Source: Chloroflexota bacterium
Lineage (GTDB): Bacteria; Chloroflexota; Anaerolineae; Promineifilales; Promineifilaceae
Assembly: GCA_020629055.1 (NCBI GenBank)
Contig: JAHDEB010000034.1
Location: forward strand, 1 to 39,825
Length of the DNA stretch: 39,825 nucleotides
Direction: 5' to 3'
Numbering within the stretch: the first letter of the stretch is position 1; the number at the start of each line of letters is the position of its first letter. The position numbers were made by a program, and so were the translations under genes. The notes under the pieces were generated by a model that saw only the letters and a list, made by a program, of their open reading frames with translations, had not been told where the DNA came from and ran no database searches. This document shows, piece by piece, positions 9,857 through 16,679 of the stretch.

Positions 9857-9896
9857 AAAAAAGCGGTTTTCCTGAATAAAGGAAAACCGCTTTTTT
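9857..9896. terminator. bidirectional intrinsic terminator
   Basis: A perfect 16-bp inverted repeat is seen: arm 9857-9872 (six A, GCGG, TTTTCC), an 8-nt loop 9873-9880, and arm 9881-9896 ending in six T. A-tracts and T-tracts at the two ends let it work on both strands. It serves the FHA kinase (plus) and greA (minus), which converge here. Confidence 0.93.
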
Positions 9897-9942
9897 GTTA
9901 TTTAAATGATCTAGAAACGCTAGCCTTTAAAGGGGCCTAGGC

Positions 9943-10428
9943 CTAGTATTTTATTTTGACAATATTAAAGGTAATAGGGCCATTTGGTGCGCTAATCACA
10001 ACCGATTCACCTTTCTTTTTGCCTAATAATTCGATGCCTAATGGGCTTTCATTAGAAATTCGGCCGTCAACCGGGTCCGCTTCAGCAGCACCAACAAGGT
10101 GATAGGTCTCTTTTTCGTCATAGCCTTCTTCAACGATGGTGACATATGCACCGAGTGAAACGCGGCTTTTGATAACTTTCGACTCACTGATCAGCGAATA
10201 ATTATTCAGAATTTCTTCTAAACGCTCGATACGGCCTTCTAGGAACGATTGCTCGTTACGGGCGGCCTCTAGCTCAGCATTATCGACAAAGTCATCATCT
10301 GGGCCATCTTCTAGGGCTTGGGTTAATCGCTCGGCCAAGCGCTCCCGGCCGGTTGTTTTGAGCTCTTCTAGCTCAGCAGTTAGTCTTTCAAGACCTTCTT
10401 CGGTTAATAGGTTTGGTTTTGCTACCAT
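9943..10428 (-). CDS. greA: transcription elongation factor GreA
   Basis: GreA rescues backtracked RNA polymerase by stimulating cleavage of the nascent RNA through the secondary channel. The product is 161 aa, the standard length. The N-terminal coiled coil (about 8-75: LTEEGLERLTAELEELK, then FVDNAELEAARNEQ) carries the acidic tip DDDFVDNAE. The C-terminal FKBP-like globule ends with SPLGIELLGKKKGE and a TFNIVKI strand. The start is fixed by a strong Shine-Dalgarno AGAGGAG about nine bases before the ATG. A minus-strand promoter at 10699-10726 would give a leader of about 260 nt that includes a small ORF. Confidence 0.97.
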   Translation of the reverse strand: MVAKPNLLTEEGLERLTAELEELKTTGRERLAERLTQALEDGPDDDFVDNAELEAARNEQSFLEGRIERLEEILNNYSLISESKVIKSRVSLGAYVTIVEEGYDEKETYHLVGAAEADPVDGRISNESPLGIELLGKKKGESVVISAPNGPITFNIVKIKY

Positions 10429-10446
10429 TTCGATTTGCTCCTCTAA

Positions 10447-10656
10447 TTATAAAAACCCAAACACAACATTTGGGGTAGGTTTAAATAATTCTCGTTTGTA
10501 ATTATGGGACTGGATGTAGGTTCGTGTTTGATCACCAATATGATTGGTTAGAAATTTTTCATGGATTATTAAATCAATTCTGATGAGATCAGAATTTTTT
10601 AAAACGACATTTAGGTCGTATGGGATTAGTTTGGAAAACACGAGTTTGTCTTTCAC
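10447..10656 (-). CDS. possible small ORF in the greA leader (unknown)
   Basis: A 69-codon reading frame starts at a GTG at 10656 and stops 18 bases before greA. Its product (MKDKLVFSKLIPYDLNVVLK...) matches nothing I recognise and has no clear domain. The Shine-Dalgarno is poor. Its location inside the inferred greA transcript is the only argument in favour; it could be chance in AT-rich DNA. Confidence 0.2.
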   Translation of the reverse strand: MKDKLVFSKLIPYDLNVVLKNSDLIRIDLIIHEKFLTNHIGDQTRTYIQSHNYKRELFKPTPNVVFGFL

Positions 10657-10698
10657 TCAACTTGCTTTCAATCGACCAAAATTCGACTGAGGGCCGGG

Positions 10699-10726
10699 AT
10701 TATATCAAAAAAAAAATAGATGCAAA
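10699..10726 (-). promoter_or_regulatory. extended -10 promoter reading toward greA
   Basis: On the minus strand TGATATAAT (10699-10707) is a perfect extended -10, with TTTGCA (10721-10726) as a weak -35 at a 16-nt spacing. Transcription would start near 10692 and run into the small ORF and greA. Confidence 0.55.
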
Positions 10727-10945
10727 ATTTTATTAAAAAAGATTAGGATCTGGTGTGAATATTATCAGAGCATCAACCCGTTGCACGACGAAAACCTTGT
10801 GATTTGCATCGATTTTCTCTATGTAATGACAAATGTACCGATCTAACCTTTTTGTTCATCGTCGAAAAGGGGATAAACGAGGACAGCACGTCATTGCTTT
10901 GTTAGTTTTCCGTTCCCAAGTTATGCAAATCGGTTAAACGGTCAG
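10708..10945. other. non-coding gap between greA and the carotenoid cluster
   Basis: AT-rich DNA separates the divergent greA and carotenoid units. Apart from the promoter elements at either edge and poly-A stretches (10707-10717, 10734-10740) I see no gene or known RNA structure. Confidence 0.5.
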
Positions 10946-10951
10946 TACAAT
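10946..10951 (+). promoter_or_regulatory. -10 box of the carotenoid cluster, leaderless spacing
   Basis: TACAAT lies eight bases before the ATG at 10960, so transcription would begin at about the start codon. The -35 is weak (ATGCAA at 10923-10928 with a 17-nt spacer). No Shine-Dalgarno is present. Confidence 0.4.
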
Positions 10952-10959
10952 TTTAGTCT

Positions 10960-11763
10960 ATGACTTATTTTCAGTTCTTAGCGTTATTTTTAGGAATTCC
11001 TTTGATCCTTTTTGGCGGGCTGCACTTTGCCCAAACAAAGAGAGGTCAAAATGAACTGCCATACCGTTTCCGAACATGGAATTGGGTATATGTAACTTTG
11101 GGTCTGATTGTGGTCGCAGTATTTTGGACAACCCCTTGGGATAATTATCTCGTTGCGACTGAAGTCTGGTGGTACGATCCTGCCTTGGTTAGCGGATATT
11201 TGATCGGATATGTCCCGGTCGAAGAATATACCTTTTTTATCCTACAAACCGCCTTAACGTCCGCCATTACGGTGTGGATGATCAAACAGTTTCCAAATTG
11301 GCTTATTCCTAATCAGTTTCAGCCCAATGCGTCCCTAAAATGGGGATTAAGCATCTCTGCTGGCCTCATTTGGCTTGTCTCTACCGCCTTTTTGGTTTCC
11401 GGATATTTGCCAGCAACTTATCTCACCCTGATTTTATCTTGGGCCCTTATCCCGATCGGCATCCAATTTGTTTTTGGTGGGGATATTTTATGGCACTATC
11501 GGCGCTTGTTATTTTGGGCCATCGTGCCGATAACACTTTATTTAGCGGTTGCAGACAGTTTGGCGATACGGGCTGGCACTTGGACGATCAGTGAAGAGCA
11601 AACGCTAGGCATTCTTTTGGGATCAATTTTGCCCTTAGAAGAGTTTACATTTTTTTTTATCACTAACGTTTTGGTCGTCTTCGGCATCACACTGTTACTG
11701 GCCCGTGAGAGCCACGAACGCTCGGCCGATATGCCTTACCTAAAAAACCTTGTTGCAAAATAG
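10960..11763 (+). CDS. crtYcd: lycopene cyclase, fused CrtYc-CrtYd type
   Basis: This enzyme cyclises the psi-ends of lycopene to beta- or epsilon-ionone rings in the membrane. The 267-aa product is almost entirely hydrophobic helices and contains the family signature twice: PVEEYTFF (about residue 84) and PLEEFTFF (about residue 223). These correspond to the CrtYc and CrtYd halves, which are separate proteins in actinobacteria and fused in archaea and some bacteria and fungi. The twin EE(Y/F)TFF motifs make the call firm. Whether one or both ends are cyclised is not decidable from sequence, but the CruF next door argues for a monocyclic gamma-carotene-like product. It is the first gene of a same-strand cluster reaching 15965. 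Confidence 0.93.
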   Translation: MTYFQFLALFLGIPLILFGGLHFAQTKRGQNELPYRFRTWNWVYVTLGLIVVAVFWTTPWDNYLVATEVWWYDPALVSGYLIGYVPVEEYTFFILQTALTSAITVWMIKQFPNWLIPNQFQPNASLKWGLSISAGLIWLVSTAFLVSGYLPATYLTLILSWALIPIGIQFVFGGDILWHYRRLLFWAIVPITLYLAVADSLAIRAGTWTISEEQTLGILLGSILPLEEFTFFFITNVLVVFGITLLLARESHERSADMPYLKNLVAK

Positions 11764-11799
11764 ATTCTCTGTTTGGCTTCTGTAGAATTAAATTAATCG

Positions 11800-12597
11800 A
11801 TGTCAACCCGACCCATTGTAAAAAACCGCACAATTAGCGAGATTTTCGCCGAAATGCAGCCGATTACCCTATCACTGATGTATTTGTGGTTTGGTGCGAT
11901 GACGGCCGTGCCGATTGCGATTTGGACGTTTGGTGAGCATACGGTCAGCATTACCATGTTGCTTGGGACATTGGCACAAGCGGCTGTGGTCGTTTCGATT
12001 TTGGTGCCGGTATGGGGATGGGGGCGAACATTGCTGACCTTTTTAGCCGTCGGGGTGATGGGTTGGCTTGCTGAGTTCATCGGCACGGCGACCGGTTTGC
12101 CGTTCGGCCGATATTTTTATACCGACTTACTTTGGCCTCAATTAGCCCATGTGCCGCTATTGGTGCCGGTTGCTTGGTTTATTTTATTGCCCGCCTGTTG
12201 GCGTTTGGGCGAAATGATCGGGGGCAACGTCTGGCAGCGAGCGTTGATTTCAGCGGCCGGAATGGTGACTTGGGATCTGTTGCTAGACCCGCAAATGGTG
12301 AATTGGGGATTTTGGGTTTGGCAAGATGTTGGACCCTTGTCTTGGTTCGGCATTCCGTTTTTAAATTACTTTGGCTGGTTTCTGGTCTCGTTTTTGATGA
12401 CCATTATTTTGCGCCCTCGGCCGTTGACAGGCACCGGTTATTCGCTTTGGCTTATTTTCGCACTGACTTGGTTTTTAGAGACATTTGGCCTGCTGTTTTT
12501 CTGGGGGTTGCCCGGCCCCGCATTAGGGGGTGGGCTGGCGATGGGCTGCCTCATGGTTTGGTCCTTTTTGCGATTCCAGCGAGGGCTAGATGTTTAA
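11800..12597 (+). CDS. cruF: CruF-family carotenoid 1',2'-hydratase
   Basis: CruF adds water across the C-1',2' double bond of the linear end of gamma-carotene, creating the tertiary hydroxyl that is later glycosylated. The 265-aa polytopic protein shows the family hallmarks GWLAEFIGTATGLPFGRYFY (about 87-106), HVPLLVPVAWFILL (about 117-130), WDLLLDPQMV (about 156-165) and FGIPFLNYFGWF (about 182-193). Archaeal relatives hydrate bisanhydrobacterioruberin, so the exact substrate depends on the pathway. It follows crtYcd by 36 bases and overlaps the next gene by eight, indicating cotranscription. A TAGAAT at 11783-11788 could be an internal -10. Confidence 0.88.
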   Translation: MSTRPIVKNRTISEIFAEMQPITLSLMYLWFGAMTAVPIAIWTFGEHTVSITMLLGTLAQAAVVVSILVPVWGWGRTLLTFLAVGVMGWLAEFIGTATGLPFGRYFYTDLLWPQLAHVPLLVPVAWFILLPACWRLGEMIGGNVWQRALISAAGMVTWDLLLDPQMVNWGFWVWQDVGPLSWFGIPFLNYFGWFLVSFLMTIILRPRPLTGTGYSLWLIFALTWFLETFGLLFFWGLPGPALGGGLAMGCLMVWSFLRFQRGLDV

Positions 12598-13174
12598 CCT
12601 GACATTCGTAAACATCTTTGTTTGGACGGTGATCGCCTTTGTCATGGGGGCGCTTCCCTTGGCACTGTGGATCGGCCGTTTAGCCGGGGTTGATATTCGC
12701 ACCGTAGGCGACGGGAACCCTGGGGCGACAAACGTTGTGCGTGGGGCTGGCATTGGCTGGGGGATTGCCGCGTTTTGTGCCGAATTTAGCAAGGCGGCCG
12801 TGCCGGTTGGCATCTGTTATATGATTTTCGGCTGGCAAGGGTTTGAGATTGTTCCGGTCGCGTTGGCCACCAGTTTGGGCCATGCGTTTAGCCCATTTTT
12901 AGGCTGGCAGGGTGGTAAAGCGCTTGCAACGATGTTGGGCAGCTGGATCGGCCTGACGTTGTGGATCATGCCATCTATTTTGTTGGTGGTGCTGGTGTTC
13001 ATGTACGTTGTCATCAAGCCAAAGCGAGATTTATGGGCCGTGCTGCCACCGATTGGGGCTGGGTTTATTTGGTTAATCGGTTTTGCATGGGATCCGATTT
13101 TGGCTGTGGTTTTGGGGCTGCAATTGGCCCTTGTACTGTTTACCCATCGTGCAGAGTGGATGGGGGAATCATGA
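12590..13174 (+). CDS. PlsY-like acyltransferase with altered catalytic motifs
   Basis: PlsY normally transfers an acyl group from acyl-phosphate to glycerol 3-phosphate in the membrane. The 194-aa polytopic product is clearly of this family: motif 1 is VGDGNPGATNVVRG (about 39-52) and motif 2 is SLGHAFSPFLGWQGGKALAT (about 94-113). Two features are odd. The motif-1 serine (GSGN in ordinary PlsY), reported essential, is Asp here. Motif 3 shrinks to FTHRAEWMGE at the very C-terminus, keeping His but lacking the Asn and the usual Glu context. Together with overlaps of 8 bp (upstream) and 4 bp (downstream, ATGA) inside a carotenoid operon, this suggests a different acceptor, perhaps a carotenoid glycoside. 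That reassignment is inference; simple housekeeping PlsY is the alternative. Confidence 0.8.
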   Translation: MFNLTFVNIFVWTVIAFVMGALPLALWIGRLAGVDIRTVGDGNPGATNVVRGAGIGWGIAAFCAEFSKAAVPVGICYMIFGWQGFEIVPVALATSLGHAFSPFLGWQGGKALATMLGSWIGLTLWIMPSILLVVLVFMYVVIKPKRDLWAVLPPIGAGFIWLIGFAWDPILAVVLGLQLALVLFTHRAEWMGES

Positions 13175-14298
13175 CGGCCTATTTTTTTGCTGTTCTTTTT
13201 TTCCTTCTGATTTTTTTGATAACGGCGCTAAGCAATATGAAGCTGATGGTGCGCCTGCGGCCGCAGGTAGGAACGGCCGATCTGTCGCGCCTTTCGATTT
13301 TAATTCCCGCACGAAATGAAGCTGCTGTCATTGGTCGAACGGTGCGTCAACTGCTTGACCAATCTGACCAAAATTTTGAGCTGCTTTTGCTAGACGATAA
13401 TTCGACAGACGGCACGGTCGAAATCGCCCTAAAGGCGGCCGATGGTGATCCTCGGCTAAAAATAATCGAGGGGGCACCGCTGCCCAAAGGGTGGCTGGGT
13501 AAGAATTGGGCCTGCCACCAGCTTTCGACCCGAGTAGACCCATCTAGCCAAAAGCTGCTGTTTGCCGATGCGGACGTGACATGGTCGGCCGGTAGTTTGA
13601 ATGCGCTGATGTTGGAATTTGAGCGTTCGAACGCAGCGATGCTTTCTGTGTGGCCGACCCAACAAACGATTAGCTGGCCGGAGAAGCTGGTTGTGCCTTT
13701 GATGAAATTTGTTATTGTCAGCTATTTGCCTCTTTTAGGGGTAAATCATTTGCCGTTGCCTGCATTTTCGGCCGCCAATGGGCAATGTATGGTGTTTAAA
13801 CGGCACATCTACGAACATGCTGGCGGCCATGCCACAGCGCGAAATCAAATTATTGAAGACGTTTTCCTTGCCAGAATCACCAAGATGTTTGGCTTTAAGC
13901 TCCGTCTGGTCGATGGGGGCGGGCTCATCGGCTGTCGGATGTACACCGGGTGGGGGGAAATTTCGGCCGGGTTCGGCAAAAACATTCTAGCCGGACATGG
14001 GAACAGTGTGCCGTTCCTGCTCTTCTCAACATTTTTTCATTGGATTGTCTTTGCCATTCCGTTTGTCTGGCTGGGGTTTAGCGGAAGCATGATGGCGATC
14101 GGACTGGTGGGTCTGATTTTGATTTTACGCGTAGTCATCGACCTGTTTGTGGGTGCCCGGCCGGGGTTGGCTTTGATTCAAGCCCTGTTCATGCCGGTTT
14201 CAGTTGTCATGATGACACTGGTTGTCATTCGGGCACTTCGTTGGCATTTTGGCGATGGGCCAGAGTGGAAAGGGCGGGTGTTGCATGTTGAACGCTAA
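13171..14298 (+). CDS. family 2 glycosyltransferase, probably carotenoid (CruC-like)
   Basis: A GT-A fold inverting glycosyltransferase of 375 aa. One N-terminal membrane helix (about 3-21) precedes the catalytic domain: SILIPARNEA (42-51), DDNSTDGT (75-82), the metal-binding DAD (133-135), and the ED pair (229-230) serving as catalytic base. RMYTGW (256-261) and three or four C-terminal helices follow. The active site faces the cytoplasm. By position next to CruF it most likely glycosylates the C-1' hydroxyl of a carotenoid, as CruC does in green sulfur bacteria. Related HpnB-like GT2 enzymes act on hopanoids. The start at 13171 is chosen because its ATGA overlaps the stop of the previous gene; a longer frame from 12961 would overlap plsY by 200 bp. 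Confidence 0.82.
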   Translation: MTAYFFAVLFFLLIFLITALSNMKLMVRLRPQVGTADLSRLSILIPARNEAAVIGRTVRQLLDQSDQNFELLLLDDNSTDGTVEIALKAADGDPRLKIIEGAPLPKGWLGKNWACHQLSTRVDPSSQKLLFADADVTWSAGSLNALMLEFERSNAAMLSVWPTQQTISWPEKLVVPLMKFVIVSYLPLLGVNHLPLPAFSAANGQCMVFKRHIYEHAGGHATARNQIIEDVFLARITKMFGFKLRLVDGGGLIGCRMYTGWGEISAGFGKNILAGHGNSVPFLLFSTFFHWIVFAIPFVWLGFSGSMMAIGLVGLILILRVVIDLFVGARPGLALIQALFMPVSVVMMTLVVIRALRWHFGDGPEWKGRVLHVER

Positions 14299-14426
14299 CC
14301 GATGGCAATTGCCCATTCTGCGTTATCTGTTGCCCATTAGCGGCAAGAATCGCCAACTAAAGTCAATAAGCTCGCAAAGGCTGACTGCTAAACGGGCAGT
14401 TTGCAACTTACAACGGGGAATGGGCA
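14299..14426. repeat. spacer with short inverted repeats before the desaturase
   Basis: This 128-bp spacer breaks the otherwise overlapping operon. It carries TTGCCCATT-type words (at 14309-14317 and about 14329-14338) and their complement AATGGGCAA at 14419-14427, which covers the start of the desaturase ATG. Pairing could hide that start. The word composition resembles the short repeats at 24612-24656. Confidence 0.35.
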
Positions 14427-15965
14427 ATGAGTGATTTCGATACGATCATAATCGGGGCTGGCATCGGCGGAATGAGCGCGGCGATTCGTTTGGCCGCGGC
14501 CGGGCAGAAAATACTGCTTCTTGAAAAGAATGAGAAGCCGGGTGGAAAAATGGCTGAGCTTCGCTCAGCTGGGGCAGAAATCAATTCTGCGGAGGGGGAA
14601 TCTGGCTCGAGCGAATTTCGGTGGGATCTTGGCCCAAGTGTGATCACAATGCGTCATGTGTTTGAAGAGCTTTTTGAGACGGCCGGCCGAAAGTTAGAAG
14701 ATTATCTAGACCTACAGCCGGTTGAACCGTTGACCCGCTATTTTTATCAGGATGGGACGCTGCTTGACATCAGCCAAAATCTGCCCAAAACGCTTAGCCA
14801 GATCGAAGAAATCGGCAATCGTGAAGATGTTGAAGGGTATTTGGCCTATTTAGCCTATGCGGCCCGTATTCATCGCATTACCGGACCGGTGTTTATTTAT
14901 GATCAACCGCCGACACCGGCCAGCTTTTTGCGCGTTCCACTGTGGGAAATGCCCCGCGTTGATCCTTTTAGAACGATGCATGGTGCGATTAAGTCGTTTG
15001 TAAAATCTACTCATTTGCGGCAGTTATTGGGCCGCTTTGCGACCTACGTCGGCGGGAGCCCCTATCTGGCCCCTGCCACATTGAACGTGATCGCCCATGT
15101 GGAGCTTAACGGCGGGGTGTTTTACCCGACCGGGGGCATTTATAAGATCGCTGAGGCGTATCAAACATTGTGCGAAGAGTTAGGTGTGGAGATACGAACC
15201 GACCAAGCGGTTGAAGAAATTTTGGTGAGTGGTAACGGCTACGTGCAGGGTGTGCGGGTAGATGGGGAAGCTGTTTTGGCCCAGCAGGTGGTCGCCAATG
15301 TTGACGTAGCAACGGTTTACGACAAGCTGTTGCCGCACACGGCCGCCATCGAAAAAAAGCGGGTCAAATTGCAAGCGGCCGAGCCGTCCTGCTCCGGTTT
15401 TGTGCTGCTGTTGGGTGTTAAATCTGATCAAGGCTCGGCCGGGCCACAGCTATGCCATCACAATATATTTTTTAGCCAAGATTACGAGCGAGAGTTCGAG
15501 CAGATTTTTGGGGAAGGAGCCATGCCGGATGATCCGACAATTTATGTGGCGATCACGTCTAAAGCCGACGAGCATCATGCCCCAGAAGGACACGAGAATT
15601 GGTTTGTGCTGGTGAATGCTCCCGCGCTAGACGGGTCCAAATGGGACTGGGAGCAAAAAGCGGCTGATTATCGGAATTTGGTGATTAATAAGCTAAAAGC
15701 GCATGGGGTTGATTTAGATGGCCGAATTGTGGTTGAAAAAATGCTGACCCCGGCTGATATTCAGGAGATGACCGGTGCGTTTCGAGGGGCGTTGTACGGT
15801 ACAAGCTCGAACGATAAGTGGGCGGCGTTTAGGCGGCCGCATAATAAATGCGCAGAGGTTGAGGGGCTTTACTTTTGTGGGGGGACGACCCATCCAGGTG
15901 GTGGGGTGCCGATGGTGACATTGTCTGGGAAGGTGGCGGCCGAAATGATTTTGAGCAGACACTAG
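14427..15965 (+). CDS. CrtI-family carotenoid desaturase
   Basis: A 512-aa FAD-dependent desaturase or isomerase of the CrtI/CrtD/CrtN superfamily. The N-terminus has the dinucleotide-binding GAGIGGMSAA (10-19) and EKNEKPGGKM. The C-terminus has the family signature YFCGGTTHPGGGVPMV (about 482-497) and LSGKVAAEMI. Bacterial-type desaturases introduce double bonds into phytoene (CrtI) or into 1'-hydroxy-gamma-carotene at C-3',4' (CrtD). Placement downstream of cruF and the glycosyltransferase makes a CrtD-like role attractive, but phytoene desaturase cannot be excluded because no other crtI and no crtB is in the window. The insertion rich in Ser, Glu and Ala near residues 48-65 is unusual. Confidence 0.88.
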   Translation: MSDFDTIIIGAGIGGMSAAIRLAAAGQKILLLEKNEKPGGKMAELRSAGAEINSAEGESGSSEFRWDLGPSVITMRHVFEELFETAGRKLEDYLDLQPVEPLTRYFYQDGTLLDISQNLPKTLSQIEEIGNREDVEGYLAYLAYAARIHRITGPVFIYDQPPTPASFLRVPLWEMPRVDPFRTMHGAIKSFVKSTHLRQLLGRFATYVGGSPYLAPATLNVIAHVELNGGVFYPTGGIYKIAEAYQTLCEELGVEIRTDQAVEEILVSGNGYVQGVRVDGEAVLAQQVVANVDVATVYDKLLPHTAAIEKKRVKLQAAEPSCSGFVLLLGVKSDQGSAGPQLCHHNIFFSQDYEREFEQIFGEGAMPDDPTIYVAITSKADEHHAPEGHENWFVLVNAPALDGSKWDWEQKAADYRNLVINKLKAHGVDLDGRIVVEKMLTPADIQEMTGAFRGALYGTSSNDKWAAFRRPHNKCAEVEGLYFCGGTTHPGGGVPMVTLSGKVAAEMILSRH

Positions 15966-16408
15966 AATATGGTGTTATCATGTTTTGATTCATTCGGGAC
16001 TTGTTTGCCATCAGCGACCACCGGATTGTTTTGGATGTACTCTTTGCCCACATACAGTTCTATGGCGTTAAAAGGGGAGCTGTGGTGCATGCCTAAAAGG
16101 GTTGCTGCTATCAAATCTCTTTCCCATTTACTGAGAAGGCCACTTCGTTTTTGAGAATGGCGAAAACATCTTGAAAAAGCAGATATTAGAAGAGTGCTTT
16201 TTTGAAAAAGGGGCCAATTTGGCGGGGAAGGGCAAAATTTCACTCTTTTTAAGCGCTTGAAAGACACAATCCGATGTATACATACTATAGAGACTAAACA
16301 TAACTTGGCATCCAACCACCAATTTACATGAATTGCCCCGGAGCAAGTTGAATAGCGGCAAAAAGTGTTTTTAAACAATCGATTAAAGAAGTAATGTGTA
16401 AATAGCAT
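15962..16408 (-). pseudogene. low-confidence reading frame, possible gene remnant
   Basis: A 148-codon open frame on the minus strand ends against the desaturase stop. Most of it looks like non-coding translation (many Cys, Phe, Ser). Its last 30 residues, including YVGKEYIQNNPVVADGKQVP, faintly recall the end of DJ-1/PfpI-type proteins (pattern G.xYx..PVVVDG.L.T). I cannot support a functional gene; it may be the stub of one. Confidence 0.12.
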
Positions 16409-16679
16409 TGAACCAACTAGTCGTTTTTGTAAAAAGATGACGAGGCTCCGCCGCCACTACCTTTGACTGGCAAAAATATTTGCATCGGTTTTAAACCAAC
16501 TAAATCTACATTCAATACCATATAAAACCATCAGGTATCGATGCTTATCTACAACTGTGGTTATTAAGCCTCAAGTTTATGACCCAATTGTACGAAACAC
16601 TTACTCTTTCCAGGTCTGACGACCGATTTAAACAAGAGTAGGTAAGAAATACTCTCACACTCTTCCCATTCTGAGAGCG
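15966..16679. other. 714-bp AT-rich gap without a supported gene
   Basis: No ORF with convincing protein features lies here on either strand, beyond the doubtful frame at 15962-16408. CGGCCG, frequent elsewhere, is absent. Small imperfect inverted repeats occur (for example AATACC...GGTATC around 16515-16540). No tRNA or known riboswitch fold was recognised. Confidence 0.5.

Noticed and set aside
12961..13170. Longer N-terminus for the glycosyltransferase beginning at 12961.
   Set aside because: It would overlap plsY by over 200 bp; the ATG at 13171 gives a normal ATGA overlap and a clean N-terminal helix.
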